Shown: positions 36,413 to 45,136, numbered from the stretch's first letter. The stretch: 64,000 nucleotides of DNA from Anaerotruncus sp. G3(2012) (GCF_000403395.2 NZ_KE159679.1:93263-157262); one strand, 5' to 3'. Notes: a model not told the origin generated them from the letters alone. Made by a program: numbers and translations.

Positions 36413-36934
36413 ATGTCAGATTCGATGAGATGGTATGTGGTGCATACCTATTCCGGCTACGAGAATAAGGTGGCCACTAACATCGAAAAAGCGGTTGAAA
36501 ACCGCAAGTTCCACGACCTGATCGGCGAGGTAAAGGTTCCCACTGAAACGGTCACGGAAATCAAGGACAACAAAAAGCGCGATGTGGAGCGCAAAATTTT
36601 CCCCGGTTATGTGCTGGTCAAGATGATTATGACCGACGAGAGCTGGTATATCGTGCGCAACATCCGCGGCGTCACCGGCTTTGTCGGGCCGGGCAGCAAG
36701 CCGGTCCCGCTGACCGAAGAAGAGGTCGCGCGGCTGGGCGTCGAGGTCCGCAACGTCGAGGTCAACTTCTCGGTCGGCGATTCGGTCCGGGTGGCGGACG
36801 GTTACCTCGAAGGCTTCATCGGCGTGGTCGATGAGATCGACCTTCAGAACTCGGTGGTGCGGGTGACCGTCTCGATGATGGGCAAGGATGTTCCCGTCGA
36901 GCTGGAGCTTGACCAGATTGAATCCCTGGACTAA
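36413..36934 (+). CDS. nusG: Transcription termination/antitermination protein NusG
   Basis: The 173-residue protein has the NGN domain (WYVVHTYSGYENKVATNIEKAVEN, then VERKIFPGYVLVKM and IRGVTGFVGP) and the KOW domain (VGDSVRVADGYLEGFIGVVDEID). It binds RNA polymerase and affects pausing. I choose the ATG at 36413 behind GGGAGGTACGC; an earlier in-frame start overlaps that site. Confidence 0.96.
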   Translation: MSDSMRWYVVHTYSGYENKVATNIEKAVENRKFHDLIGEVKVPTETVTEIKDNKKRDVERKIFPGYVLVKMIMTDESWYIVRNIRGVTGFVGPGSKPVPLTEEEVARLGVEVRNVEVNFSVGDSVRVADGYLEGFIGVVDEIDLQNSVVRVTVSMMGKDVPVELELDQIESLD

Positions 36935-36991
36935 ATCTTTTCAGAGGGTGCCGGTGTAAATCCGGCGATATGGGCCGGCGTGAGCCGGCTT

Positions 36992-37031
36992 GTGGGAGGG
37001 CCGGCGGGTTCCGCCGCCCGGAATGAACCAC
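36992..37031 (+). promoter_or_regulatory. L1-binding-type hairpin upstream of rplK
   Basis: The transcript segment GTGGGAGG ... AATGAACCAC encloses a GGCGGG/CCGCC stem. The pattern GTGG-GAGG opposite AATGA-CCAC matches the known ribosomal protein L1 binding motif in mRNA and 23S rRNA, where L1 represses its own operon. Confidence 0.65.
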
Positions 37032-37052
37032 TAATTTTGGAGGTGCTTTTCA

Positions 37053-37478
37053 ATGGCTCAAAAGGTAGTTGGCTTTATCAAACTACAGATCCCGGCAGGC
37101 AAGGCAACGCCTGCTCCGCCGGTCGGCCCTGCGCTGGGTCAGCATGGCGTCAACATCATGGCATTCACCAAGGAATTCAACGAGCGTACGAAAAACGACG
37201 CCGGCCTCATCATCCCGGTTGTCATCACTGTGTATGCCGACCGTTCCTTCAGCTTTATCACCAAAACGCCCCCTGCGGCTGTTTTGATTAAAAAGGCACT
37301 CAACCTCAACAGCGGCTCCGGCGTGCCCAACAAGACCAAGGTGGGCAAGATCACCAGAGAGCAGCTTCAGAAGATCGCTGAGACCAAGATGCCCGACCTG
37401 AACGCGGCCAATATCGACTCCGCGATCAGCATGATTGCCGGTACCTGCCGCAGCATGGGTATTGAAGTCGCGGACTAA
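37053..37478 (+). CDS. rplK: 50S ribosomal protein L11
   Basis: The 141-residue protein starts [32 protein letters not shown], the conserved N-terminal domain, followed by the rRNA-binding C-terminal domain with [13 protein letters not shown] and the end [23 protein letters not shown] site precedes the ATG. Confidence 0.98.
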   Translation: MAQKVVGFIKLQIPAGKATPAPPVGPALGQHGVNIMAFTKEFNERTKNDAGLIIPVVITVYADRSFSFITKTPPAAVLIKKALNLNSGSGVPNKTKVGKITREQLQKIAETKMPDLNAANIDSAISMIAGTCRSMGIEVAD

Positions 37479-37487
37479 AGTGCCCGG

Positions 37488-37515
37488 GTGGGAGGAAAAT
37501 TCCGTTAATGACCAC
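37488..37515 (+). promoter_or_regulatory. L1-binding-type hairpin upstream of rplA
   Basis: GTGGGAGGAAAATTCCGTT closes with AATGACCAC, the same frame as the site at 36992-37031 with a shorter inner stem. It overlaps the space just before the rplA ribosome site. Confidence 0.65.
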
Positions 37516-37535
37516 TCTAAGGAGGAAATATTTAG

Positions 37536-38228
37536 ATGAAACACGGTAAGAAATATTCCGAAAGCGCAAAGCTTGTTGAGCATCTGAAGCTGTACGACAC
37601 CGCCGAAGCGCTTGATCTGTGCACCAAAACCGGCAAGGCCAAATTCGACGAGACGGTCGAAGTCCATGTCCGCCTGGGCGTAGACTCCCGTCATGCTGAC
37701 CAGCAGGTTCGCGGCGCGGTCGTTCTGCCCAACGGCACCGGCAAAAAGGTGCGGGTAGCGGTCTTTGCGAAGGCCGACAAAGCACAGGCAGCGCTCGACG
37801 CAGGCGCGGAGATCGTCGGCGCGGAGGACCTGATGGAGCGGATCCAGAAGGAAGGCTTCATGGAGTTCGACGTTGTGATCGCATCCCCGGATATGATGGG
37901 CGTTGTGGGACGTCTCGGTAAAATTCTCGGCCCCCGCGGCCTGATGCCGAACCCGAAAGCGGGCACCGTCACCCCGGATGTCGCCAAGGCGGTTCAGGAG
38001 GCGAAAGCCGGTAAGATCGAGTACCGTCTCGACAAAACCAACATCATCCACTGCCCGATCGGTAAGGTCTCGTTCGGCGTGGAGAAGCTCCAGCAGAACT
38101 TCGACACCCTGCTCGGCGCGATCGTCAAGGCGAAACCCGCTGCGGCAAAGGGCCAGTATGTCAAATCCTGTGTGGTCGCTACCACCATGGGTCCTGGCAT
38201 CAAGATCAACCCTGGACGCTTCATTTAA
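37536..38228 (+). CDS. rplA: 50S ribosomal protein L1
   Basis: The 230-residue protein has [15 protein letters not shown] at the N-terminus, [19 protein letters not shown], and the signature [11 protein letters not shown] with the [17 protein letters not shown] segment. AAGGAGG precedes the ATG. In most relatives rplJ and rplL follow; here a terminator follows at once. Confidence 0.98.
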   Translation: MKHGKKYSESAKLVEHLKLYDTAEALDLCTKTGKAKFDETVEVHVRLGVDSRHADQQVRGAVVLPNGTGKKVRVAVFAKADKAQAALDAGAEIVGAEDLMERIQKEGFMEFDVVIASPDMMGVVGRLGKILGPRGLMPNPKAGTVTPDVAKAVQEAKAGKIEYRLDKTNIIHCPIGKVSFGVEKLQQNFDTLLGAIVKAKPAAAKGQYVKSCVVATTMGPGIKINPGRFI

Positions 38229-38238
38229 AGCATACTCT

Positions 38239-38267
38239 AAGCCCCCTGCGATCAGCAGGGGGCTTTT
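38239..38267. terminator. Terminator shared by rplA and the small toxin gene
   Basis: AAGCCCCCTGC pairs with GCAGGGGGCTT. On the plus strand it ends the ribosomal operon; on the minus strand it follows directly after the stop codon of the 25-residue peptide gene. Confidence 0.85.
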
Positions 38268-38344
38268 CAACTGCTTTGGGATATATAAGTAAGCAACGCC
38301 AGAAGAAATAATCCAAAGCTCATCAAGTCCTTAAAGTCGAACAT
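38267..38344 (-). CDS. Holin-like toxin peptide (25 residues, type I toxin-like)
   Basis: A short gene encodes MFDFKDLMSFGLFLLALLTY followed by ISQSS. This pattern (short polar start, then LMSFGLFLLALLTYI) matches the putative holin-like toxin family (TxpA/BsrG-type) of Firmicutes, single-span membrane peptides normally silenced by an antisense RNA. Support for expression: GGGAGG lies 10 bases before the ATG, a perfect TTGATT-17-TATAAT promoter lies 50 bases upstream, and a terminator follows. I did not find a convincing antisense promoter over it. Confidence 0.72.
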   Translation of the reverse strand: MFDFKDLMSFGLFLLALLTYISQSS

Positions 38345-38396
38345 ACCGTATCAACCTCCCGCAAACAAAAATTCCAAAGAAACTTCTCTATCCAAC

Positions 38397-38425
38397 ATTA
38401 TATAGTATTTATAGAGCTGAATCAA
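38397..38425 (-). promoter_or_regulatory. Promoter of the holin-like toxin gene
   Basis: On the minus strand TTGATT (38420-38425) and TATAAT (38397-38402) are separated by exactly 17 bases. Confidence 0.8.
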
Positions 38426-38783
38426 TATATATTATAAATAACCTTTATTAAAATAATTTGTATGATACATACATGGGATTGACTTTTGGAGCCAGATTCG
38501 ATAAACTAATCTTGTCAGGGAATCGTGGACCAACGCCCTGTGGATTGAAATAATAATGGTTACTTATAGGACTGAAAAAAGACTGATGCTGTGCAGCTAT
38601 GGCACAGTATTGGCCTTTTTTCTTTTGGGTTTGGTTGAATATAGGGGAAGCCTGTTCCATAGATTTTGTAGGATGCTTTTTCACTTACAAAGGAGACGGG
38701 CTTTTGATTGCGCAAAAAAACAGACAAAAAATCGTGGCTTCTACTGAAAATGCTTTTTCCCGTCAGATTCCGGCAACCTTGTC
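38426..38783. other. AT-rich intergenic region with a possible divergent small RNA
   Basis: On the plus strand TTGACT (38479-38484) and TAAACT (38502-38507), 17 bases apart, could start an RNA ending near 38625, where CTGTGC pairs with GCACAG (38589-38607) ahead of a T-run. It runs away from the toxin gene, so it is not its antisense RNA. I see no convincing reading frame with a ribosome site here. Confidence 0.4.
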
Positions 38784-38812
38784 TTTACGTGGGAATGGGG
38801 GTGTGGTATAAT
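38784..38812 (+). promoter_or_regulatory. Promoter of the DEAD-box helicase gene
   Basis: TTTACG (38784-38789) and a perfect TATAAT (38807-38812) are 17 bases apart, about 30 bases ahead of the gene. Confidence 0.75.
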
Positions 38813-38841
38813 AGACATTAACGAGATGGAGGGGAACGAAA

Positions 38842-39990
38842 ATGGCAAATTACAGCGAACTGAATCTTTCAGAAGAGATTCAGAAAGCGATTGACCGGAT
38901 GGGATTTACCGAGATGACCGAGATACAGGAAAAAGCGATCCCGGTGATGATGGAGGGACACGAGATCATTGCCAAGGCGCCCACCGGGACCGGCAAGACC
39001 TGCGCATTTGGCGTGCCGATCATCGAGAAGATCGACACGCAGGCAAACCAGGTGCAGGCGGTCATCCTCTGCCCGACCCGGGAGCTTTGCACCCAGATCA
39101 CCGAAGAGCTGCGGCAGCTCGCCTTTTTCCGGCCGGAGATCAAGGTCGTGGCGGTCTATGGCGGACAGCCGATCGACCGGCAGATCAAAGCGCTCAAGCG
39201 CGGTGCGCAGATCGTAGTCGCGACCCCGGGCCGGATGCTTGACCACCTCAACCGCAGAACGATCAATCTTTCTAAAACCCGGATTGCTGTACTCGACGAG
39301 GCGGACGAGATGCTCGACATGGGCTTCTATAAGGATGTCTGCAAGATTCTTGACCGTCTGCCGAAGGACAAGCAGATGGTAATGTTTTCGGCAACGATCT
39401 CCCGGGAGGTCATGGACATCGGCTGGCTCTACCAGCGGGATACGGTCGAACTGACGGTCGAGCCTGTGAAGGAGAGCGAGCCGAAGATCACCCAGTATAT
39501 GCTTGAGAGTACCGGACGCCAAAAGCTGGCAGATCTGGTCTATATTTTGCAGATTCACGACTACCGTAAAGTCATGATCTTCTGCAACACCAAATACAGC
39601 ACCACCAGCCTTGCGGGCCTTCTGCGGGAACGCGGCTTTAACGCCGACTGCCTCAACGGGGACATGCGGCAGAGCGAACGGAATAAGATCATGGCTGCAT
39701 TCCGTGGGGAAGGGATCGACATCCTGGTTGCAACCGATGTAGCGGCGCGCGGGATCGACGTCACCGATGTGGATGCAGTGGTCAACTACGAAATCCCGCT
39801 TGAGAACGAGTATTATACCCACCGAATCGGGCGTACCGGCCGCGCAAAAAAAGAGGGCGTCTCCTATGTGTTCTACGCGCCGGACGAGCGCAAGCGGCTG
39901 GATACCATCATCCGCTATACCCGTTCGACGGTGATAGAGCTGGAATTCAACGAACAAAACGAACTGGTCGAAAAGGGCGGAAACCGCTGA
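38842..39990 (+). CDS. DEAD-box ATP-dependent RNA helicase
   Basis: The 382-residue protein has all core motifs: Q motif GFTEMTEIQEKAIP, APTGTGKT (I), PTRELC (Ia), ATPGRMLDHL (Ib), VLDEADEMLDMGF (II), MFSATI (III), MIFCNTKYST (IV), ATDVAARGIDV (V) and HRIGRTGRAKKEG (VI). There is almost nothing beyond the core, so it resembles a minimal CshA/DeaD. Such proteins remodel RNA in ribosome assembly or decay. Its own promoter and terminator make it a single-gene unit. Confidence 0.94.
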   Translation: MANYSELNLSEEIQKAIDRMGFTEMTEIQEKAIPVMMEGHEIIAKAPTGTGKTCAFGVPIIEKIDTQANQVQAVILCPTRELCTQITEELRQLAFFRPEIKVVAVYGGQPIDRQIKALKRGAQIVVATPGRMLDHLNRRTINLSKTRIAVLDEADEMLDMGFYKDVCKILDRLPKDKQMVMFSATISREVMDIGWLYQRDTVELTVEPVKESEPKITQYMLESTGRQKLADLVYILQIHDYRKVMIFCNTKYSTTSLAGLLRERGFNADCLNGDMRQSERNKIMAAFRGEGIDILVATDVAARGIDVTDVDAVVNYEIPLENEYYTHRIGRTGRAKKEGVSYVFYAPDERKRLDTIIRYTRSTVIELEFNEQNELVEKGGNR

Positions 39991-40027
39991 AGCTCTGGAA
40001 GGGTGAAAAAAGGCGGAAAACAGCAAA

Positions 40028-40054
40028 CAGCCGGACGGTAAAACCGTCCGGCTG
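40028..40054. terminator. Terminator after the DEAD-box gene
   Basis: CAGCCGGACGGT pairs with ACCGTCCGGCTG and continues into TTTTT; it lies between convergent genes. Confidence 0.88.
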
Positions 40055-40079
40055 TTTTTCCACGCGGATTCAAACTGGT

Positions 40080-41192
40080 TTATTGGAGTTTAAATTCAGC
40101 CCAGATGTCATTATAGGTCTGGGTTGCACTGCCTACATCCTGCATGAACTCTGCGCCTTCGATCGCCTCATCGGGGATCACAAGCGCCTGATTTTCCAGG
40201 TACTCGCTCGCAGCGGAATTGCAGCTGATGTAATAGATCTGGTCGGTGATATGCGCGGAACGCTGGCCATCGAGGATAAAGTCAAGGAACTGGTGGGCGT
40301 TGTCCGGGTGGGGAGCCTGCGCAGGGATAAAGCAGGAATCAATCCCGAAGCCAAGCCCCTCCTCGGGGAATACCACCTTGAGGTTGGGATTCTCGTTGAG
40401 GGCGGTAATGATCTGGGAGGTAAACATATAACCGATCGCCGTTTCACCCGAAAGCATGAGGTTATAGGGGGAATCGTAATCAAGGGCGCGGATATTGGGT
40501 TTCAGGGAGAACAGCTTCTCTTTTGCCTGGTCGAGTACGGCGGGGTCGGTTTCGTTCAGGCTTTTTCCAAGGGTTTTGAGGGTCAGGCCGATAACATTCC
40601 GGGCATCGTCCATCACCACGATCGAATCTGCAAAGGCGGGGTTCCAGAGGTCCTCAAAGCCCTTGACCTCGAAATCGACCATATCGGGATTATAGATCAG
40701 CAGCGGAATCCCGGCTGCATATGGGACGGTATACTGGTTTTCCGGGTCATAGAACTTGCCCTGGAAGGCAGGGTTGATGTTGCCGAAGTTGGGGATTTTG
40801 GACTGGTCCAGCTGGGCGAGCAGATTCTCTCCGCGGGCGATGTCGATGATGTAGTCGCTGGCAAGGACAAGGTCATATTCACCGCCTGCCTCGAGTTTCA
40901 TAAGCATCTCCTCATTGCTGGAGAAATTGCTGTAATTGATTTTGATGCCGGTCTGCTCGGTGAATTCCGCGAGGATGTCGTCCGGGAAGTAGGTCGCCCA
41001 GGTGAAGATATTGAGGACCTTTTCCTCTCCTCCCTCTGCGGGCCTGGGATCATTGGTGAGGACGATGCTGGTCGGACCGTCCGCACCGCCGATGATCTGG
41101 CTGGAAGAAGCGGAATCCCCGTTGCAACCCGATGCCGCTGCCAGCGTGCACGCCGCCAGCAGGGCTGTAAAAATGCGCTTGATCTGTTTCAT
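40080..41192 (-). CDS. potD: Spermidine/putrescine-binding lipoprotein PotD
   Basis: The 370-residue binding protein starts with a lipoprotein signal (lipobox AASGC, Cys near residue 23) and a type II periplasmic fold. Marks are LNIFTWATYFPDDILAEFTEQTGI, the ligand segment YDLVLASDYIIDIA, and VPYAAGIPLLIYNPD. Between the lipid Cys and the domain lies an odd insert, IIGGADGPTSIVL (about residues 32-45). It is the fourth gene of potABCD; MITE-A copy 3 and a mosaic repeat separate it from potC. The ATG follows AAAGGAGAGAG. Confidence 0.92.
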   Translation of the reverse strand: MKQIKRIFTALLAACTLAAASGCNGDSASSSQIIGGADGPTSIVLTNDPRPAEGGEEKVLNIFTWATYFPDDILAEFTEQTGIKINYSNFSSNEEMLMKLEAGGEYDLVLASDYIIDIARGENLLAQLDQSKIPNFGNINPAFQGKFYDPENQYTVPYAAGIPLLIYNPDMVDFEVKGFEDLWNPAFADSIVVMDDARNVIGLTLKTLGKSLNETDPAVLDQAKEKLFSLKPNIRALDYDSPYNLMLSGETAIGYMFTSQIITALNENPNLKVVFPEEGLGFGIDSCFIPAQAPHPDNAHQFLDFILDGQRSAHITDQIYYISCNSAASEYLENQALVIPDEAIEGAEFMQDVGSATQTYNDIWAEFKLQ

Positions 41193-41272
41193 AGCTCTCT
41201 CCTTTTTTACTTTGTTCGGTTGGATTGGTATATGGAAAATGTTCTTTTTTTCTCTTGTAAAAAAAGAACCAA

Positions 41273-41375
41273 AAAAATACGCTTCTCAGGATAAAGCGTT
41301 CCGCCGTGTGCACACGGCGGCGGGGGCTCTGCCCCTCGACCCTGCAATTTTTCGAGAAAAATTGAGTAAAGCTTT
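41273..41375 (+). repeat. Mosaic hairpin repeat between potC and potD
   Basis: Contains CGCTTCTCAGGATAAAGCG, CGCCGTGTGCACACGGCG, GGGGGCTCTGCCCC and the closing CAATTTTTC / GAAAAATTG with AGTAAAGCTTT. It reads against the pot genes, and MITE-A copy 3 abuts it. Confidence 0.75.
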
Positions 41376-41541
41376 AGAACCTGTATTCATAATCAGAGGA
41401 TGCCGGATGGGCGAGGGATTTTGCTGCCCTGCAAGGCGAAAAAACGCAGACAATACTTTGTGTATTGCAAGATTTTTCAACGCGGCAGGCCGGCAAAAGA
41501 CCCGCTCAGACGGTGTCGAATGGTTGTGAATACGGGTTCTT
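41376..41541 (+). mobile_element. MITE-A, copy 3
   Basis: Complete element between AGAACCTGTATTCATAATCA and ATACGGGTTCT, with TTA on both sides. A partial second end, ACGGGTTCTTAG, follows at 41549-41560 and overlaps the potC stop codon. Confidence 0.88.
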
Positions 41542-41558
41542 AGATGCCAGACGGGTTC

Positions 41559-42368
41559 TTAGGCCAGATGCGGGGGTTCGGGGGCAGCGCCCCTGAACCT
41601 GCGGCGGACAGATGCCGCCAGCCGTCCGGCCGCGACCAACAGGAACACCGCCCCGAGCATGACGGTGCAAAGCGCGTTGACCTCGGGCGTCACGCCGGTT
41701 TTCAGCATCGAGTAAACCTGGAGCGGCAGCGTATTGGTCTGAACGCCGGTCGTAAAAAAGCTGATGATAACGTCGTCCATGCTCATGGCAAACGCGAGCA
41801 GGGTGCCGGAGAGCACCGACGGTAAAATCAGCGGGAGGGTGATGTCAAAGAATACCCGGAACCCGCCCGCACCGAGATCACGCGCAGCCTCGGTGATCGA
41901 CGGGTCCAGACCGGTCAGCCGGGCCTTGACATTGACAAAAATGTACGGGACGCAGAACGTTGTGTGCGCAAGGGTGAGGGTGAGCATCCCCATCGGCAGG
42001 CGCAGAAACGAGAAAAATGCGAGATAGGCCATCCCCAGGATGATTTCCGGGACCATGATCGGGATGAGCGAGAGATTTTCGAGGGAAGCGCGCCCCCGGA
42101 AATGCCGCCGCGAGACCCCAACCGCCCCGACCGTTCCGAGCACTGCGGCCGAAAGGCTGCTCAAAGCCGCCAGCTTCAGGCTGTTGAAGAAGGCGTCGAT
42201 AATGCTGCGGTTTCGCATCAGCCGGCTGTACCAGTCGAAGGTGAAGCCCGCCCAATGGAACAGCTTGGTGTCATTGAACGAATAGGCCACCACCACTGCG
42301 ATCGGCAGATAGAGCAGCAGCAGAACAAACAGAATATAGCATTCCGGAAGAAAGGTGCGTTTTTTCAC
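41559..42368 (-). CDS. potC: Spermidine/putrescine ABC permease PotC
   Basis: The 269-residue permease has six membrane spans, the PotC pattern YLPIAVVVAYSFNDTK at the N-terminus and the coupling motif [22 protein letters not shown] choose the GTG at 42368, which overlaps the potB stop as GTGA with GGAGGGGA ahead. Its TAA stop lies exactly at a MITE-A end fragment, so the C-terminus may have been reshaped by that insertion. Confidence 0.92.
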   Translation of the reverse strand: MKKRTFLPECYILFVLLLLYLPIAVVVAYSFNDTKLFHWAGFTFDWYSRLMRNRSIIDAFFNSLKLAALSSLSAAVLGTVGAVGVSRRHFRGRASLENLSLIPIMVPEIILGMAYLAFFSFLRLPMGMLTLTLAHTTFCVPYIFVNVKARLTGLDPSITEAARDLGAGGFRVFFDITLPLILPSVLSGTLLAFAMSMDDVIISFFTTGVQTNTLPLQVYSMLKTGVTPEVNALCTVMLGAVFLLVAAGRLAASVRRRFRGAAPEPPHLA

Positions 42369-43219
42369 AGGATCCCCTCCAGTCCGCGTTCGCCCGAGCA
42401 CTTCTGATAGATGCCGATTACCAGCAGGGTCATAGCCATCATCACCACCGAAAGGGCGGCGCCCATCGGCCAGTCACGGGCGGTGAGCAGCTCATTTTTA
42501 ATGAGATTGCCGAGCAGCATGGTTTTTGCGCCGCCGAGCAGGTCGGAGATAAAGAACAGCCCCACCGAGGGGATAAACACCAGCACACATCCCGCCATGA
42601 TGCCCGCGCGGGTCATGGGCACAGTGACCGTCCAGAACGCCCGCCACCGGCCTGCACCGAGGTCACGCGCCGCTTCCACCAGTGATGGATCGAGCTTTTC
42701 AATCGCGCTGTAGGTCGAAAGGATCATAAACGGGAGCAGCGCATAGATCATCCCCACGAGCACTGCACCGAAATTATAGAGCAGCTTGAGCGGGGTTTCG
42801 ATCACGCCGAGCGCGATGAGCAGCGTGTTGATGACTCCCTGACTGCGCAGCAGGATCATCCAGCCGTAGATCCGGACAAGCGAGTTGGTCCAGAACGGCA
42901 CCACCACCAGAAGCAGCACAAGCGAACGCCGCCGCTCCGACAGCCGCGAAACAAAGTAGGAAAACGGATAGCCGATCAGCAGGGTGAACAGGGTGGTAAG
43001 CACCGCAAGCCACATGCTTTGGGCGTAGACCTTGAGGTAGGTCGGGGTAACCATCCGGGCATAGCTGTCAAACGAAAATTCGGCGACCACACCCCAGGTC
43101 TGTGCGCGCTTGAGGAAGCTCATGCAGAGGATATAGATCAGCGGGATCGCAACAAATACCACCGTCCAGAGCAGGAACGGGACTGCGGCAGCTGGGAAAC
43201 GGTTCTGTCTTTTGTTCAT
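42365..43219 (-). CDS. potB: Spermidine/putrescine ABC permease PotB
   Basis: The 284-residue permease starts [22 protein letters not shown] and has six membrane spans, with [17 protein letters not shown] and the coupling segment [21 protein letters not shown]. Its ATG overlaps the potA stop as ATGA, so I reject the longer upstream frame. Confidence 0.93.
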   Translation of the reverse strand: MNKRQNRFPAAAVPFLLWTVVFVAIPLIYILCMSFLKRAQTWGVVAEFSFDSYARMVTPTYLKVYAQSMWLAVLTTLFTLLIGYPFSYFVSRLSERRRSLVLLLVVVPFWTNSLVRIYGWMILLRSQGVINTLLIALGVIETPLKLLYNFGAVLVGMIYALLPFMILSTYSAIEKLDPSLVEAARDLGAGRWRAFWTVTVPMTRAGIMAGCVLVFIPSVGLFFISDLLGGAKTMLLGNLIKNELLTARDWPMGAALSVVMMAMTLLVIGIYQKCSGERGLEGIL

Positions 43220-44295
43220 GGCGTTCCCTCCCGTTCCACCACGATTGCGCAGGCCGGGTTCCAGTAGACCTGCACCGGCTCCCCCACATCGGCGCGGCTG
43301 TGTCCGCCGCCCATCCCGTTGACAGTCAGCTCCTGTCCGTCTGGAAGGAGCAGGGTGGTGCGGAGCATACCGCCTGTATAACTGTGGGCTTTTACTGTCC
43401 CGGGCAGGGCAAACCCATATTGGCTTTCCGCGCCGAACCGCACCCGTTCGGTGCGCACCGAAAGCACCAGCCGTTCGCCTGGACGGCCGGTCCCGGCTGC
43501 TTTGACCGTCCCGCCCGCAAACGACAGCAACATCGTCCCGTCTGCACATACCTGTTCTACCGATGCGTGCAGAATGTTGCTCTGCCCGATGAACTCGGCT
43601 GCAAACCGGGTCTGCGGACGCTCATAAACATCGTCCGGCGTGCCGAGCTGGAGGATTTTCCCTGCATTCATAATCCCGATCCGGTCGCTCATGTTGAGCG
43701 CCTCCTCCTGGTCGTGGGTGATATAGATAAAGGTGATCCCGAGGTCCTTCTGGAGCGCCTTCAATTCGGTCTGCATCTGCCGCCTGAGCTGTAGGTCGAG
43801 CGCCCCGAGCGGCTCGTCGAGCAGGAGCACCGCCGGATCGTTGACAATCGCCCGCGCGATCGCCACCCGCTGCCGCTGCCCGCCCGAAAGCTGGTTGGGC
43901 AGACGCCCGCCATAGCCCGGAAGCTGTACCAGCGCGAGCATCTCCTCCACCCGGCGGGCGATCTCCGGTTTGGGGGTCTTTTTCAGCCGCAGCCCATATC
44001 CGATGTTCCTGGCCACGTTCATATGTGGAAAAAGTGCGTAGCTCTGGAACACGGTATTGACATTGCGGCGGTTGGGCTCCCAGCCGGTGACATCCTGTCC
44101 CTGGAGCAGTACCTGCCCGCTGTCCGGGGCTTCCAGCCCCGCGATGATCCGCAGCGTGGTGGTCTTGCCGCATCCGGACGGGCCGAGCAGGGTCAGAAAT
44201 TCCCCGCGTTCCACCTCAAGGCTCACGCCGGAGAGGGCCTCGGCCGTACCAAATGTTTTATGAATGTTCTGTAAGGATAGGATCGTTTCCGACAT
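43216..44295 (-). CDS. potA: Spermidine/putrescine ABC transporter ATP-binding protein PotA
   Basis: The 359-residue ATPase has Walker [29 protein letters not shown], signature [15 protein letters not shown], Walker [13 protein letters not shown] and the switch [10 protein letters not shown]-terminal TOBE domain follows residue 270. The ATG at 44295 follows GGGAGGCGCAGCG. It is the first gene of potABCD. Confidence 0.94.
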   Translation of the reverse strand: MSETILSLQNIHKTFGTAEALSGVSLEVERGEFLTLLGPSGCGKTTTLRIIAGLEAPDSGQVLLQGQDVTGWEPNRRNVNTVFQSYALFPHMNVARNIGYGLRLKKTPKPEIARRVEEMLALVQLPGYGGRLPNQLSGGQRQRVAIARAIVNDPAVLLLDEPLGALDLQLRRQMQTELKALQKDLGITFIYITHDQEEALNMSDRIGIMNAGKILQLGTPDDVYERPQTRFAAEFIGQSNILHASVEQVCADGTMLLSFAGGTVKAAGTGRPGERLVLSVRTERVRFGAESQYGFALPGTVKAHSYTGGMLRTTLLLPDGQELTVNGMGGGHSRADVGEPVQVYWNPACAIVVEREGTP

Positions 44296-44328
44296 CGCTG
44301 CGCCTCCCAATGTAGACATATTTACTCC

Positions 44329-44356
44329 ATTTTATCACAATCCACTGAAAATGCAA
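44329..44356 (-). promoter_or_regulatory. Promoter of the potABCD operon
   Basis: On the minus strand TTGCAT (44351-44356) and TAAAAT (44329-44334) are 16 bases apart, about 35 bases ahead of potA. Confidence 0.65.
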
Positions 44357-44357
44357 G

Positions 44358-44385
44358 GAAAAGCCCGGTCTTTCCCGGACTTTTC
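44358..44385 (-). terminator. Terminator of the 54-residue protein gene
   Basis: GAAAAGCCCGG pairs with CCGGACTTTTC with one mismatch; it separates the small gene from the pot promoter. Confidence 0.55.
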
Positions 44386-44408
44386 GTAGATTCGCTATAT
44401 TTTTGGCC

Positions 44409-44573
44409 CTATCCTGTGACGCTATAGGTGAAATTTTCCCACAGCAGCCGCATCCCTTCGTCGGTTTCGGGCGGGAGCAACGCCATTGCCACGGTATTCT
44501 CCACGCCGCTGTCCGAGAGCAGCACTGCATAATCCCCGTTGATCTGCTTCACAGTGTAAAAAATCGGTTCCAT
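44409..44573 (-). CDS. Small acidic uncharacterised protein (54 residues)
   Basis: This short gene encodes MEPIFYTVKQINGDYAVLLS, then an acidic region and the end WENFTYSVTG. It looks like a small beta-rich fold (alternating hydrophobics: YTVKQINGDYAVLL). GGAGGTC lies 5 bases before the ATG and a terminator follows, so it is a plausible monocistronic gene. I do not recognise a named family. Confidence 0.7.
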   Translation of the reverse strand: MEPIFYTVKQINGDYAVLLSDSGVENTVAMALLPPETDEGMRLLWENFTYSVTG

Positions 44574-44667
44574 CTTTGACCTCCTGTTCGTTCAATTTCT
44601 AAAAATATTTTCTGCGCCTCCGGTTGCGTTTTCAGGCTATCACAGCTACAATAAAGATGCATGATCA

Positions 44668-44760
44668 AACCAAAAGTTTCGTCCACCTTTTCAAAGGTGG
44701 CGGGGTCGAGGGGCGGCGCCCCCGACGCAAGCCCGCAGGGGCGCCGGGAATCACCCGCCC
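44668..44760 (-). repeat. Mosaic hairpin repeat fragment
   Basis: In reverse: CCAAAAGTTTCGTCCACCTTT pairs through CCACCTTT / AAAGGTGG, followed by GGGGCGGCGCCCCC. It ends at the MGMT-like gene. Confidence 0.7.
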
Positions 44761-45071
44761 GCTTCCGGCCCATACCACGCATACCGCTTCATTTCTACGA
44801 ACCCTTCCGGGCTGACAGCAACCCCCTCAGATTCCAACAGCCTGCGCTGTTCGTCCTGCCCGCCGAATGCGAACCCCGGCGCAAGACGCCCCGCAGCGTT
44901 GACCACCCGATGGCAGGGGATCACCCCCGGCTCGGGATTGAGGTGCAGCGCCCACCCAACCGCACGAGACGCCTTCGGGTTGCCGCATAAAAGCGCAATC
45001 TGCCCATAAGAAGCGACCCTGCCTTTGGGAATCTGCCGCACCATCTGATAGACCTGATCGTAAAAACGCAT
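44751..45071 (-). CDS. MGMT-family methylated-DNA cysteine methyltransferase-like protein
   Basis: The 106-residue protein is only the C-terminal alkyltransferase domain. Marks are YQMVRQIPKGRVASYGQIA, ASRAVGWALHLNPEP, and the active-site segment IPCHRVVNAAGRLA. Because the acceptor Cys of PCHR is present, it could repair alkylated guanine rather than act as an alkyltransferase-like (PWHR) sensor. Full Ogt proteins have a further N-terminal domain. It is divergent from mnmM. Confidence 0.88.
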   Translation of the reverse strand: MRFYDQVYQMVRQIPKGRVASYGQIALLCGNPKASRAVGWALHLNPEPGVIPCHRVVNAAGRLAPGFAFGGQDEQRRLLESEGVAVSPEGFVEMKRYAWYGPEAGG

Positions 45072-45136
45072 GGCTTTCCCTCCGCAATATAAATGCCTAT
45101 CCCGTATCTTTCAAAACAACTGTGAGGAGTTTTCAT

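Noticed and set aside
38479-38625. Antitoxin RNA for the holin-like peptide
   Set aside because: The promoter at 38479 points away from the toxin gene and the RNA would not overlap its mRNA.
38229-38841. L10 leader and rplJ-rplL after rplA
   Set aside because: The sequence after the terminator is AT-rich, has no L10 leader structure and encodes no ribosomal protein.
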